The notes: a model not told the origin generated them from the sequence alone. Positions 43,591 to 52,760 are shown, counted from the stretch's first letter. The stretch is 64,000 bases of DNA from Clostridium grantii DSM 8605 (GCF_900129965.1 NZ_FQXM01000016.1:29708-93707), one strand, 5' to 3'. Numbers and translations: made by a program.

Positions 43591-43625
43591 AACTGTGAAC
43601 TGTGAATTGTGCACTGTGAACTGAA
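43591..43625. repeat. Five tandem 7-base repeats
   Basis: Units AACTGTG, AACTGTG, AATTGTG, CACTGTG and AACTGAA follow each other directly before the trmB ribosome site. Similar strings are common between genes in Clostridium genomes, from memory. It may be a simple dispersed repeat. Confidence 0.8.
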
Positions 43626-43641
43626 TTTCAAGGAGGATAAC

Positions 43642-44286
43642 ATGAGATTAAGAAAAAAATGGTGGGTAAGGCCAGAACTTGAGGCAAGCCCTATATTTAA
43701 GTCCCTAGATCAAGCAAAAGAAACAAAGGGAAACTGGAAGCAAGAGTTTAATAATGAGAATAACATATATTTAGAACTAGGCTGTGGCAGAGGTGGATTT
43801 ACTGCAGAGCTAGCTAAAAGAAATTTAGATAAAAATGTTGTGGCTATTGATTTAAAAGACGAAATATTAATTCATACTTTAAATAATTTAAAAGACAATG
43901 AAGTGGAAAATGCAAGAATAATAGCTACTAATATTATTTTTATACCTGAAATTTTTGATGAAAATGAGATAAGTAGAATTTATATTAATTTCTGTAATCC
44001 TTGGCCAAAGGATAGGCATAAAAAAAGAAGATTAACTCATAGTAGTTTCTTAAAGTTATATAAAGGCTTTATTAAACCAGGTAGTGAGATAAGATTTAAA
44101 ACTGATGACTTAGAATTATTCGAAGAATCCTTTGAGTACTTTGAAGAAAGCGGTTTTGAAATATTATATAAAACATATGATTTGCACAATAGTGAGTATG
44201 CAGAACAAAATATAATGACAGAATATGAAAGCAAATTCAAAGAATTAGGAATAAAAACAAAATTCCTTTTAGCAAAACTAAAATAA
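43642..44286 (+). CDS. trmB: tRNA (guanine-N7-)-methyltransferase
   Basis: A 214-residue Rossmann methyltransferase that methylates G46 in the tRNA variable loop. The SAM site is YLELGCGRGGFTAELA; NFCNPWPKDRHKKRRL contains the family's substrate-binding Pro-Trp-Pro motif; FKTDDLELFEES and EYESKF follow. The start is ATG 43642, after AAGGAGG; the longer frame from 43609 runs through the tandem repeat. Confidence 0.96.
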   Translation: MRLRKKWWVRPELEASPIFKSLDQAKETKGNWKQEFNNENNIYLELGCGRGGFTAELAKRNLDKNVVAIDLKDEILIHTLNNLKDNEVENARIIATNIIFIPEIFDENEISRIYINFCNPWPKDRHKKRRLTHSSFLKLYKGFIKPGSEIRFKTDDLELFEESFEYFEESGFEILYKTYDLHNSEYAEQNIMTEYESKFKELGIKTKFLLAKLK

Positions 44287-44355
44287 AATATTTTACTTAA
44301 ACATAAATAATATTTCTATTTATACAGATAATATAAGTAAATAGGAGGGATTATT

Positions 44356-44604
44356 ATGGATAGAAAATACAAAATAGTTGCAGTTCAAAAGGACAAAGGT
44401 GGAGAAATCCAATCTTACAAATTAGATAATGATAAAATTTTATCTAAAAAAGAAGCAGTAGATCTTGCTAAGGATGGCGCTATTGAAGGTGTCTTAGTAT
44501 CTATGTCTAAGCTAGGCGAAGAGTATTTAAGAAGCAATCCAGATAGTGTTTCTGATAACAATTTAGATAATTTGCCAATTATTGGTGACAATCTAATGAT
44601 TTAA
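44356..44604 (+). CDS. DUF3892 family protein
   Basis: 82 residues, hydrophilic, cytoplasmic. The pattern YKIVAVQKDKGGEIQSYKLDNDKILSKKEAVDLAKDGAIEGV fits the DUF3892 family, small proteins of unknown role that are common in Firmicutes. AGGAGGG precedes the ATG. A long hairpin terminator follows it. Confidence 0.8.
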   Translation: MDRKYKIVAVQKDKGGEIQSYKLDNDKILSKKEAVDLAKDGAIEGVLVSMSKLGEEYLRSNPDSVSDNNLDNLPIIGDNLMI

Positions 44605-44652
44605 GCTTAAATATATAATTACAATGAATAAATCATATAATAAATAACAGTT

Positions 44653-44697
44653 AAAAATGTTTCTATAAACCATATGTGTTTTTAGGGGCATTTTTTA
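44653..44697 (+). terminator. Terminator after the DUF3892 gene
   Basis: AAAAATG (44653-44659) pairs with CATTTTT (44689-44695). Inner T-G wobble pairs and CTATAAAC/GTTTTTAG extend the stem to about 18 pairs. T residues follow. Confidence 0.7.
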
Positions 44698-44748
44698 TTG
44701 TTTTCATATAAGCAAGGCATAATCCAAAACATTCTGTAATTATTTGAA

Positions 44749-45856
44749 TTATACCTTATTATTGGATTTCATAGGCTGATTTTTAAGTTTAATATGAAGT
44801 TCACTAGCAATAAAAATTATTATTGGTAGAATGACTTGAAATAAAAATGAATAGTAGGGCCAAAGGTGTAAGGCAAAAAAGGGAACATCCATAAGACTGT
44901 CATAAAAAGTGATTGATAAAATAACCATGGATACACCCATAGGAAAAACAATAACCTTGTAGTCATTAAAATTAAATAACTTAGAAACGCCTTTACATGT
45001 AGCTAAAAGACATATACTAACTTTTGTCACTACGCCTATAAAAAAAACTAGAGCTATCACTATCTCAACACGTTCAAATAAGCCACCTAGATTAATCCTT
45101 TTAAAGGTTGCATAAGTAGAGTAATTATACATTCCGGCTATAGAGGGGCCTAAAACCAATATATTCATTATACAAATTATTAATAGAAGTAAGCCACCTA
45201 AAAGAATGCCCATCTTATAAATATTATGTGCAGCTTTTTCTTTAAAACCAGTAAAAACCATAGTGAAAATAATTATTTGTGCAAAAGGAAAAGAAAAAAC
45301 TAAGAATGATGCTTTTAATACTGGTTTAAAGCCATTATATAGTATAGGAGTTAAATTATTTATATTGATATCTTTAAATAAAAGTATAATTAAGAAGAAA
45401 TAAAGGAATTATTAATAAAAGAATTCCCACTTCACCACATCTACCAAGAATATTTATGCCAAAGCTTACACCTTCTACGCAAAGAATAGCTACGAAAATA
45501 GTTGTTATAATTAACGGGGTGCTTTGTAAAGATACGCTATTCATAAAATACACAAAATTACCCAATACGCCAGCACCCATTTCAAGGGAAAAATGTATAA
45601 ATAATATAATCATAAATTTGCCAAAAAACTTTCCTAAAACAATTTGTACAATATCAAAAAGGTCTTTACCTGGAAAGAGATAAAGAAGACGTTCAAATAT
45701 AAGAATCATAGGAAGTGTAAAAATCATAGCTAGTAAAAGAGCTAACCAAGCATCCTGTTTTGCAGCAATTCCAGGTGTGATTATTGTAGAAGTACCTGAA
45801 ATAAACAAAACAATTAAAATAACTCCTTGCTTAAAGGAAAGAGTTTCATTTTTCAT
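44749..45856 (-). pseudogene. gerAB-type spore germination permease broken by one extra base
   Basis: Read from 45856 leftwards, the first frame gives 160 residues (MKNETLSFKQGVILIV to NYTFI). The second frame continues without loss as DININNLTPILYNGFK and joins the 170-residue ORF ending at 44749. One surplus base in the T4 run (A4 on the plus strand, 45380-45383) explains the break. Removing it gives 368 residues, exactly the length of the intact homolog at 57995-59101. The product would be a ten-helix spore inner-membrane permease of the GerA-type receptor. It may be a recent pseudogene, a slippage-switched gene or a sequencing error. Confidence 0.85.
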
Positions 45857-45869
45857 ATAATTCCCCCAA

Positions 45870-46079
45870 TTACTTAATAATTAAATTAAGCAACTTATTA
45901 ATAATGAAAACTTGAGTAGGTATTTTAATCCCTAAGCTTAGTAAAATACTAAATGAAAAACATATTATCATTATTACCATGTATAAAATAAATTCTTTTA
46001 ATTTACCTTTTTTTATTAAAGGAATACCATTAAAATAAAAAACTACTAGAAAGGCAAGTATAATAATAAAAATAAGCAC
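45870..46079 (-). CDS. Small two-helix germination receptor D-subunit-like protein
   Basis: 69 residues with two membrane helices, at about 1-18 and 29-50, joined by a basic loop (KKGKLKE). The start is GTG 46079 after AGGTG. It lies 13 bases upstream of the gerAB-type gene on the same strand. Small two-helix D subunits are known beside germinant receptor genes in Bacillus and Clostridium, and size, topology and position fit; sequence identity was not checked. Confidence 0.55.
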   Translation of the reverse strand: MLIFIIILAFLVVFYFNGIPLIKKGKLKEFILYMVIMIICFSFSILLSLGIKIPTQVFIINKLLNLIIK

Positions 46080-46291
46080 TTTTTATTCACCTTTTTCTAT
46101 ATAAAATGCAATTCTTGTTGCTAAAATAAGTTGGAAATTATTCTCCGTAGTAGCTTTCCCCTATTAATTTAATTTATTAGTAAGTGATAGAAAAATAAGT
46201 GTAAAGAAATATTTTTTTTATGTGTAATAATTGAACAATTAAAGAACTGATTATATTATATGTAAGATTTACAATTAATGAAGAAAACAAC

Positions 46292-46320
46292 AAAGGGAGT
46301 TCACAAAGTGAACTCCCTTT
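46292..46320. terminator. Strong 13-pair hairpin
   Basis: A perfect 13-base stem (46292-46304 with 46308-46320, AAA loop). On the minus strand it is followed by TTGTTGTTTTC, on the plus strand by TAATATATTATT. It would end a minus-strand transcript coming from the promoter at 46578-46606. Confidence 0.75.
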
Positions 46321-46411
46321 TAATATATTATTTTTTATTTTCAACTAAGTAAGCATAGTAAATATTTTTTTAACTAAAGTGTTTTTCTTTGTCTTATTAT
46401 ATTTCTTAAAG

Positions 46412-46606
46412 ACCAACTATTTATAAAATACTACTATCCTCTAAAAATTTAATCTGGTACATTGGTCTATCCCCTTTCTATTAGCGAATCTTATAGTTTA
46501 TCTAATGAAGGTTAATACTCTGGTGGAATCACTTCCCTTTCTTGTACTAATTTAAATCTGTTACTTGGTATGTATTTATAATAACACAACATTCTGTATT
46601 TGTAAA
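46412..46606 (-). ncRNA. Candidate structured RNA with its own promoter
   Basis: On the minus strand TTTACA (46601-46606) and TATTAT (46578-46583) are 17 bases apart. The transcript could fold into a rod: plus-strand 46565-46569 with 46412-46416, then 46552-46557 with 46447-46452, 46543-46547 with 46457-46461, and the tip 46502-46511 with 46473-46484. A small GGAATCACTTCC hairpin (46525-46536) sits in the central bulge. No convincing protein is encoded; one 13-codon ORF (46421-46462) has an AAAGGGG site. Together with the hairpin at 46292-46320 this accounts for most of the 46080-46737 gap. Confidence 0.45.
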
Positions 46607-46692
46607 CATTTATTTTCAAATAACAATAAATATTAATAAATATTCAATCGCTAAAAAAAGAAATAAAATTTCTGAGTAACAATAATTTTGGG

Positions 46693-46714
46693 CTATTAAT
46701 AATATTATTAATAG
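46693..46714. promoter_or_regulatory. Perfect 22-base palindrome before the WG-repeat gene
   Basis: Two 11-base arms (CTATTAATAAT and its complement) with no loop, centred 34 bases before the start codon. It could be an operator or simply AT-rich symmetry. Confidence 0.4.
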
Positions 46715-46737
46715 AAGTAATATTTAGGAGAAGATAA

Positions 46738-48513
46738 ATGAGTTCAAAACATGGATATAAAAATAATACTCACTTAAAAAAATTTTACCCTGCATTGAGA
46801 AATAATATTTATGGAAGTAGCTACGGATATATTGATCATAGTGGAAAGTTTATAATTAAACCCAAATATGAAAGAGCTGAGGATTTTAATGAATTAGAAA
46901 TAGCTTTAGTGGCAGAAAATAATTTAATGGGGGCAATAAATACTAAGGGAGAGTATGTTATTAAACCTATTTATGATAGTATTAGCTCTTTTAAAGGGAA
47001 TCGTGGAGTTTATGTATTAGATGGAAGTATGGGAGTTATGGACGAAAAAGGTGATACTATTACAAGTAAAAAATATGATTTTATAAGTGATTATGCAGAG
47101 GAAAGAGCGGTTATAGGAACAAATGATTCTACAGGAACATATTTTTATGGATATATTGATGAAGAAGGAAATGAGATTATACCTCCTAAGTTTTTACAAG
47201 CAAATAATTTTATAGATGGAGTAGCCTTAGTTAAAATTAATGAAGAAAGATATGGATTAATTGATAAGAATGGAAATGTTATAAATACTTATAATTATGG
47301 CATTGTAAGTCAATATGGGGATGGAGTTATGGTTTTTGCAAATTCCTTTGATGGTCCCTATGGATATATAAACCAGCAAGGGCAAGAGGTTATAAAACCT
47401 ATATATAAAGCAGCACAGGGCTTTAAGGGTGGAGTTGCTGTTGTAAGTAGTGAAGATGCATATAATGGTCCTTATGGATTGATTGATTTAAAAGGGAAAT
47501 ATGTATATCAGCCTATTTATAGTAAAATAAATTATTTGGGAGAAGAAAGAGTTGCGCTAGGACTTCCTATTGGTGATGATAAATTTATAAGTTCAAGTAT
47601 TTATGCTATTGGAGATACTACAGGTAAAAGGTTCACAGATTTCAAATATTTAGTGGTAGGGGATTATAATAAAGAATTAGCTTATGCTTCAGATAATCAG
47701 TACACTTTTTTTATTGATAAAAGTGGAAATATAAAGAGAAGATTTCCTGTGGTAAGAGGAAGCGGAGATTTGGAAGTTAAGGATAATATTATATTTGCAA
47801 ATATAGATTATTGTCAATATTATTTAACAAAAGAAGGTACTATTATTTATAAACCTAATAACACTGTAAGATTGAGCAAAAAATATTCAATTTCAAAAAT
47901 TAAATATAGGCCAAATATAAATTATTTAATATATAATCCAAAAGTAAATAATGTAGCTAATAAAAAAGTAGAGAAAAATATAAATAAAAAATTAATTAAA
48001 ATGTCTTACTTTAAGCCTTTATTTGAGGAAAATGTGAAAGAACCATACATTGTTAAACCGGAAGATGTTTTGAATTATAGTTATTATGGAGATTTCAAAG
48101 TGGAATTTTTTAAGAAGAATTTATTAGTTCTTGACCTTGTAGGATATTATTATCCCTTTGGGGCAGCTCATGGAATGCCTACTAAGAAAACACCAAGTAT
48201 AAATTTGGCAACTGGAAAGTTTTATACATTGGGTGATTTATTTATGGGGGGAGTTAATTGGGTAGGAGAATTAAATAAGATTATTGATAATATGATTAAA
48301 ACTGATCCACAATATGAATATGTTTATAAGGATGCTTTTAAAGGAATAAATGAAGAACAAAGTTTTTATATTGATGAAGAAAATTTATATATTTATTTTC
48401 CACCTTATGAAATAGGTCCATATGCAGCAGGATTTGTTACTTTTAAAATACCTTTCGAAGAAATTCAAGGAATGATAAACAAGAGAGGAGAATTTTATAA
48501 GTCTTTTAATTAA
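46738..48513 (+). CDS. WG-repeat protein with a C-terminal DUF3298-type domain
   Basis: 591 residues. About the first 350 hold repeated blades of the WG type (GYIDHSGKFIIKPKYERAEDF, GAINTKGEYVIKPIYDSI, GYIDEEGNEIIPPKF, GLIDKNGNVINTY, GYINQQGQEVIKPIY, GLIDLKGKYVYQPIY). The last 200 residues resemble DUF3298, the extracellular domain found in RsiV-like proteins (YYPFGAAHGMPTKKTPSINLATGKFYTLGDLF). No signal peptide or membrane helix is visible, which is odd if the C-terminal domain works outside. GGAGAAG precedes the ATG. Function unknown. Confidence 0.85.
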   Translation: MSSKHGYKNNTHLKKFYPALRNNIYGSSYGYIDHSGKFIIKPKYERAEDFNELEIALVAENNLMGAINTKGEYVIKPIYDSISSFKGNRGVYVLDGSMGVMDEKGDTITSKKYDFISDYAEERAVIGTNDSTGTYFYGYIDEEGNEIIPPKFLQANNFIDGVALVKINEERYGLIDKNGNVINTYNYGIVSQYGDGVMVFANSFDGPYGYINQQGQEVIKPIYKAAQGFKGGVAVVSSEDAYNGPYGLIDLKGKYVYQPIYSKINYLGEERVALGLPIGDDKFISSSIYAIGDTTGKRFTDFKYLVVGDYNKELAYASDNQYTFFIDKSGNIKRRFPVVRGSGDLEVKDNIIFANIDYCQYYLTKEGTIIYKPNNTVRLSKKYSISKIKYRPNINYLIYNPKVNNVANKKVEKNINKKLIKMSYFKPLFEENVKEPYIVKPEDVLNYSYYGDFKVEFFKKNLLVLDLVGYYYPFGAAHGMPTKKTPSINLATGKFYTLGDLFMGGVNWVGELNKIIDNMIKTDPQYEYVYKDAFKGINEEQSFYIDEENLYIYFPPYEIGPYAAGFVTFKIPFEEIQGMINKRGEFYKSFN

Positions 48514-48607
48514 GGTTCTTTGAGAAGTTACAGTAGAATTGTAGAAGTTTAAATTTAAGTATATTTGGGTTATAATATTAATATAGAAATTAATTGGAGG
48601 TGTATGG

Positions 48608-49165
48608 ATGTTATCAAATAATGAGTTTATAAGCTTTGAAGAGTTTGTGAAGATGGATAATTCTACAGAGGATTCATTGGAATATATTGAGGGACAAATA
48701 TATCTTCAAGCATCACCTTCAACAGTACACCAAAGGATTTCAGTGAATTTAACAGGGGAATTTAGAAACTATTTCAAGAAAACTAAATGTGAACTGTTTC
48801 ATGCTCCTTTTGATATAATATTAGAAAATGAAGAAGATAAATATCCTAATAAATTAATTCCTGATATTTCTGTTATATGTGATAAAAATGGGTTGAATGA
48901 GAAAAACTATGTAGGAGTACCGACATTAATTGTAGAGATATTAAGTCCTTCAAACCAATCTCACGACTTAGTTACAAAAATGAATTTATATCAAAGATTT
49001 GGTGTTAGAGAATATTGGATAGTAAATCCTAAACTTAAATCAATACAAATATATTCATTAAATGAAGAAGGATTTTATAATCAAGTAGGTGTTTATAAAA
49101 ATAGTGACATTGTAAATTCTTTTATTTTTGAAGGATTATCAATAAGTTCAGAAGATATATTTTAG
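48608..49165 (+). CDS. Uma2 family (DUF820) PD-(D/E)XK nuclease-like protein
   Basis: 185 residues. The restriction-endonuclease-like core is seen in IEGQIYLQASPSTVHQRI, the Asp of KLIPDISVICD and the Glu of LIVEILSPSNQSHDLVTKMNLYQRFGVREYWIVNPK. These proteins are numerous in some bacteria and their cellular role is unclear. GGAGGTG precedes the ATG. A terminator follows. Confidence 0.88.
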   Translation: MLSNNEFISFEEFVKMDNSTEDSLEYIEGQIYLQASPSTVHQRISVNLTGEFRNYFKKTKCELFHAPFDIILENEEDKYPNKLIPDISVICDKNGLNEKNYVGVPTLIVEILSPSNQSHDLVTKMNLYQRFGVREYWIVNPKLKSIQIYSLNEEGFYNQVGVYKNSDIVNSFIFEGLSISSEDIF

Positions 49166-49180
49166 AATTAGTTTATCAAG

Positions 49181-49220
49181 AAGCTTTGACTTAAGTTTGA
49201 CTTAAGGTTGAGGCTTTTTA
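49181..49220 (+). terminator. Terminator after the Uma2 gene
   Basis: A stem of about 15 pairs (49181-49195 with 49201-49216) followed by T residues. Confidence 0.8.
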
Positions 49221-49248
49221 TTATATAGATAAAGAACGGAGTTATAAA

Positions 49249-51204
49249 ATGAATAAAACAATAGGAATTTTAGCACACGTAGATGCAGGGAAAACCACTT
49301 TTGCAGAGCAATTGCTTTATCATACCAATAGCATAAAAGAAAGAGGCAGAGTGGATCATAAAAATACACTTTTAGATAGTCATTACATAGAAAAACAGCG
49401 AGGTATAACTGTATTTTCAGATAAAGCTACTATGAGGTATAAAGAAAGTACATATTATTTGATTGATACTCCAGGACATGTAGATTTCTCTACAGAAATG
49501 GAAAGAACTTTAAAAGTTATGGATTATGCCATTGTAATTATTAGTGCTGTGGAAGGTGTACAAGGACATACAGAAACTGTTTGGAATTTGCTTAGAAAGT
49601 ATAAAGTACCAACTTTTTTCTTTATTAATAAAGTAGATAGAATTGGTGCAGATGTAAATAAAGTATTGAAGGAAATTAAAACAAATTTAACGGAGAATCT
49701 TTGTGATATCTCTAATAATCTTAATGAAGAAGAGATGGATGAAGAACTTATAGAGTTTATTGCAACACAAGAGGAAGAACTTTTAGAAAGATATTTAGAG
49801 AAAGGTTATGAAAAAGATTTATGGTTTCACATGATGAAAAATATGGTGAAAGAAAATAAAATATTCCCATGTTGTTATGGTTCTGCTCTTCAAGACATTG
49901 GAGTCATAGATTTTTTTGATAAACTACATAAATTATCTTATACAACTTATTCAGAGGAAGATTTTTTTTCAGCTCAGGTTTATAAAATAAAACATGATGA
50001 ATCCGGGGCGAAAGTGATTCATATGAAAGCCATGACCGGTTCTTTAAATGTTAGAGACGAAATAAGTTATGAATATAATGAAAATAGAATTTCTGAGAAA
50101 ATCACAGGTATCAGATTATATAATGGCAATAAATTTGAAAGAAAAGATAGAGTTGTGGCAGGAGAAATATTTGGAGTTACTGGGCTAACTAATGTATCTG
50201 TTGGACAAGGATTAGGAAAGCTAAATCAAAATATTTTTTACGAAATGGTGCCTACATTAACTTCTAAAGTTATTTATGAAACAGGTATAAATACAAAAGA
50301 AATTTTAAAAGCTTTCAAAACTTTAGAAGAGGAAGATCCATCTTTAAATGTGGCTTGGGAAGAAAGTTTGGAAGAAATTCATATACATGTTATGGGAACC
50401 ATACAATTAGAGATATTAAAAGAAGTAGTTAAGGAAAGATTTGATTTTGAAGTTTCTTTTGGTACTCCTGAAATTCTTTATAAGGAAACCATTGAAACTG
50501 AGGCAAAGGGATATGGACACTTTGAACCGCTGAGACATTATGCTGAGGTACATTTAAAACTAGAACCAGCAAAAAGAAATACAGGAATTAGTTTTGAAAA
50601 TAATTGTCATGCAGATGATTTAACAACAGGTCATCAAAATTTAATTCGGCATCACATTTTCGAGAGAGAGCATCATGGCTTATTAACAGGTAAGCCATTA
50701 ACAGATATAAAAGTAACTTTGCTTACAGGAAGAGCACATAACAAGCATACTAGCGGTGGTGATTTCAGAGAAGCCACTTATAGAGCACTAAGACAAGGTT
50801 TGGAACAAGCAAAAAATATTGTATTAGAGCCTTATTATCAGTTTAGAATTAAAGTTGACTTAGAGCATATGGGAAGAGTTTTAGCAGATATTCAAAAAGC
50901 TCATGGAAATTTTAGTGTTCCTGAAAATATAGAGGATAAAGTAATAATAAAAGGAAAAGTTCCGGTATCAACTTTTATGAATTATAGTACAGAATTTGTT
51001 GCATTTACAGGGGGAAAAGGTATTATAAATATGTTTTTTACTGGATATGATATTTGTCATAATGAAAATGAAGTTATAGAAAAAATAGGATATAATAAAA
51101 ATATAGATATTACATATACCTCATCTTCAGTTTTTTGCTCTAAAGGGCAAGGATATACTGTGCCTTGGAATGAAGCTAAGGAAAGTATGCATTGTTTAAA
51201 ATAA
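49249..51204 (+). CDS. TetM-like ribosomal protection-type translation GTPase
   Basis: 651 residues with the EF-G/TetM domain order. G1 is ILAHVDAGKTTFAE, G2 is in QRGITVFSD, G3 is IDTPGHVDFS and G4 is INKVDRIG. Domain II, a GTIQLEILKEVV domain III and a C-terminal domain IV/V (LEPYYQFRIKVDLEHMGRVLADIQ) follow. Family enzymes remove tetracycline from ribosomes. This one is divergent, stands between ordinary chromosomal genes without transposon remnants or a TetM-style leader, and may be a housekeeping or intrinsic-resistance factor. The start is ATG 49249 after a CGGAG site. Confidence 0.85.
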   Translation: MNKTIGILAHVDAGKTTFAEQLLYHTNSIKERGRVDHKNTLLDSHYIEKQRGITVFSDKATMRYKESTYYLIDTPGHVDFSTEMERTLKVMDYAIVIISAVEGVQGHTETVWNLLRKYKVPTFFFINKVDRIGADVNKVLKEIKTNLTENLCDISNNLNEEEMDEELIEFIATQEEELLERYLEKGYEKDLWFHMMKNMVKENKIFPCCYGSALQDIGVIDFFDKLHKLSYTTYSEEDFFSAQVYKIKHDESGAKVIHMKAMTGSLNVRDEISYEYNENRISEKITGIRLYNGNKFERKDRVVAGEIFGVTGLTNVSVGQGLGKLNQNIFYEMVPTLTSKVIYETGINTKEILKAFKTLEEEDPSLNVAWEESLEEIHIHVMGTIQLEILKEVVKERFDFEVSFGTPEILYKETIETEAKGYGHFEPLRHYAEVHLKLEPAKRNTGISFENNCHADDLTTGHQNLIRHHIFEREHHGLLTGKPLTDIKVTLLTGRAHNKHTSGGDFREATYRALRQGLEQAKNIVLEPYYQFRIKVDLEHMGRVLADIQKAHGNFSVPENIEDKVIIKGKVPVSTFMNYSTEFVAFTGGKGIINMFFTGYDICHNENEVIEKIGYNKNIDITYTSSSVFCSKGQGYTVPWNEAKESMHCLK

Positions 51205-51217
51205 AATTAAATACAAA

Positions 51218-51250
51218 AGAAGCTTTCACTTAGGTGAGGGCTTCTTTTTT
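51218..51250 (+). terminator. Terminator after the TetM-like gene
   Basis: A 12-pair stem (51218-51229 with 51234-51245) and a T run. Confidence 0.85.
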
Positions 51251-51338
51251 CACATAATTTCACATAATATTTTATATTTTCTTGATATTCATATGTGATA
51301 ATTAACTCAATGAAAGATAAATATTAGGAGGAATTATC

Positions 51339-52739
51339 ATGAGATTATTTGTACATGGAATTAAAAGTTTAATTCGTCGACCGGTAAAGACTTTAATGTT
51401 ATTTACAATATTATTTATTGTATTTAATTTAGTTTTTACTGGCTTTATTATTGAAAATAGCATAGAAGAATCTAAAGAATACATTCGATATGAAATTGGT
51501 GCTGCAGTTGAATACAAGATGGATTATGAGGCGGCTATGGCTAGTGGCGAAAGACCACCAGCATTATCATTAAGTGTAGCTGAAAAAATAGCAGAGAATA
51601 ATTATGTAAAAGATTTTTTTGTGACAGAATCAGTAAATGCTAGTTCAGAAGATCTGGAGCCTGTAGAATCACAAGAATCTAGCAGTGGATTTAGTAAAAA
51701 TGCTAGTGATTTTACCTTATTAGGAGCAAATAGTGAGATTCCTATAGACTTTGCAATGGAAAGTGTATCTTTGCTTGAAGGAAGTATGCTTACAGAAGAA
51801 AATATAAAAAATGGAGATTATGTTGTTTTAGTGTCAGAAGATTTAGCAACTCAAAATGATTTAAGAGTTGGGGATACTATTAGTATTGAAAAAGCGGCTA
51901 CAAATAATAGAGATAATAATGCTACTTCATCAACAAGTGCAAGTACTATTAGTGAAGAATTTGAAATTGTTGGTATATACTCTGCGTTAGAAGATGGATA
52001 TAGTGCTAATAACTTATTTACGTCTCTTACGGTTACAAATATATTTAATGATAAGGTAGGAAGTGATGAGACAAGTGCATCCATTGTTTATTTGCTTGAT
52101 GATCCTATGGAAGTGGAATTATTTAAAGAAAAAGTATCGCCTTTGTTAACTTCAGAATATCATACCCTTTATTCGAATGATGATACATATGAATCATTGA
52201 CTAGCCCTTTAAATTTAATTTCAATTATTGCTAAAATACTTATTTGGGTAGTATTTATTGCAGGTGCAGCAATTATTTTAGCCATAGTTACAATTTTTGT
52301 TAGAGATAGAAAATTCGAAATTGGTTTATTGCTATCAAGTGGAGAAGGAAAAGGAAAAATTATATCACAATTTATATTTGAAATGTTAGTTATAGCTATT
52401 GTAGCATTTGGAATTTCAGTAGGAACAAGTAATTTAGCTTCAAAATCAGTGAGTACTTGGATAGTAGAAGAACAACTTACATCGGATACGGGCCTTGCAA
52501 GCAGTACTAGTACTGCTAGTAATTCAATAATGAATAGAGGACCAGGAAGTAGTAGAAGTAGCACGTCAGTTTATGGAGATGTGAGTATGGATACTGTAGC
52601 GGATGAATTTGATGTATCAATAAGTGTTGCGGTAATGGGAAATCTTTTGGTAGTTAGTATGGTACTAGTTCTTATTGGTTCAACTATACCACTAACTGTT
52701 ATTATGAGCTATAACCCAAAAAGAATCTTACAGGATTAA
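51339..52739 (+). CDS. FtsX/MacB-type ABC transporter permease
   Basis: 466 residues. Helix 1 at about 17-37, a large outside domain of about 260 residues with Ser/Asn-rich parts, then helices near 290-315, 336-358 and 435-458, the four-helix FtsX pattern. Acting with the ATPase downstream, such proteins move no obvious substrate but transmit force to extracytoplasmic partners, or expel peptides and lipids. Here the likely partners are the PASTA protein and lipoprotein that follow. AGGAGG precedes the ATG. Confidence 0.9.
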   Translation: MRLFVHGIKSLIRRPVKTLMLFTILFIVFNLVFTGFIIENSIEESKEYIRYEIGAAVEYKMDYEAAMASGERPPALSLSVAEKIAENNYVKDFFVTESVNASSEDLEPVESQESSSGFSKNASDFTLLGANSEIPIDFAMESVSLLEGSMLTEENIKNGDYVVLVSEDLATQNDLRVGDTISIEKAATNNRDNNATSSTSASTISEEFEIVGIYSALEDGYSANNLFTSLTVTNIFNDKVGSDETSASIVYLLDDPMEVELFKEKVSPLLTSEYHTLYSNDDTYESLTSPLNLISIIAKILIWVVFIAGAAIILAIVTIFVRDRKFEIGLLLSSGEGKGKIISQFIFEMLVIAIVAFGISVGTSNLASKSVSTWIVEEQLTSDTGLASSTSTASNSIMNRGPGSSRSSTSVYGDVSMDTVADEFDVSISVAVMGNLLVVSMVLVLIGSTIPLTVIMSYNPKRILQD

Positions 52740-52760
52740 TAAAATAAAGGAGGTTTTCAT

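Noticed and set aside
43591..43625. Short tandem repeats as a CRISPR array
   Set aside because: Units are 7 bases with no spacers and no cas genes are nearby.
45262..45373. Programmed frameshift in the gerAB-type gene
   Set aside because: No typical slippery heptamer with a following pseudoknot or stop-stimulated site was seen at the T4 run, and the homolog in the window needs no frameshift. A mutation or read error is simpler.
49249..51204. Acquired tetracycline resistance gene on a mobile element
   Set aside because: There are no integrase, transposase, conjugation genes or TetM-type leader around it, and base composition matches the neighbours.
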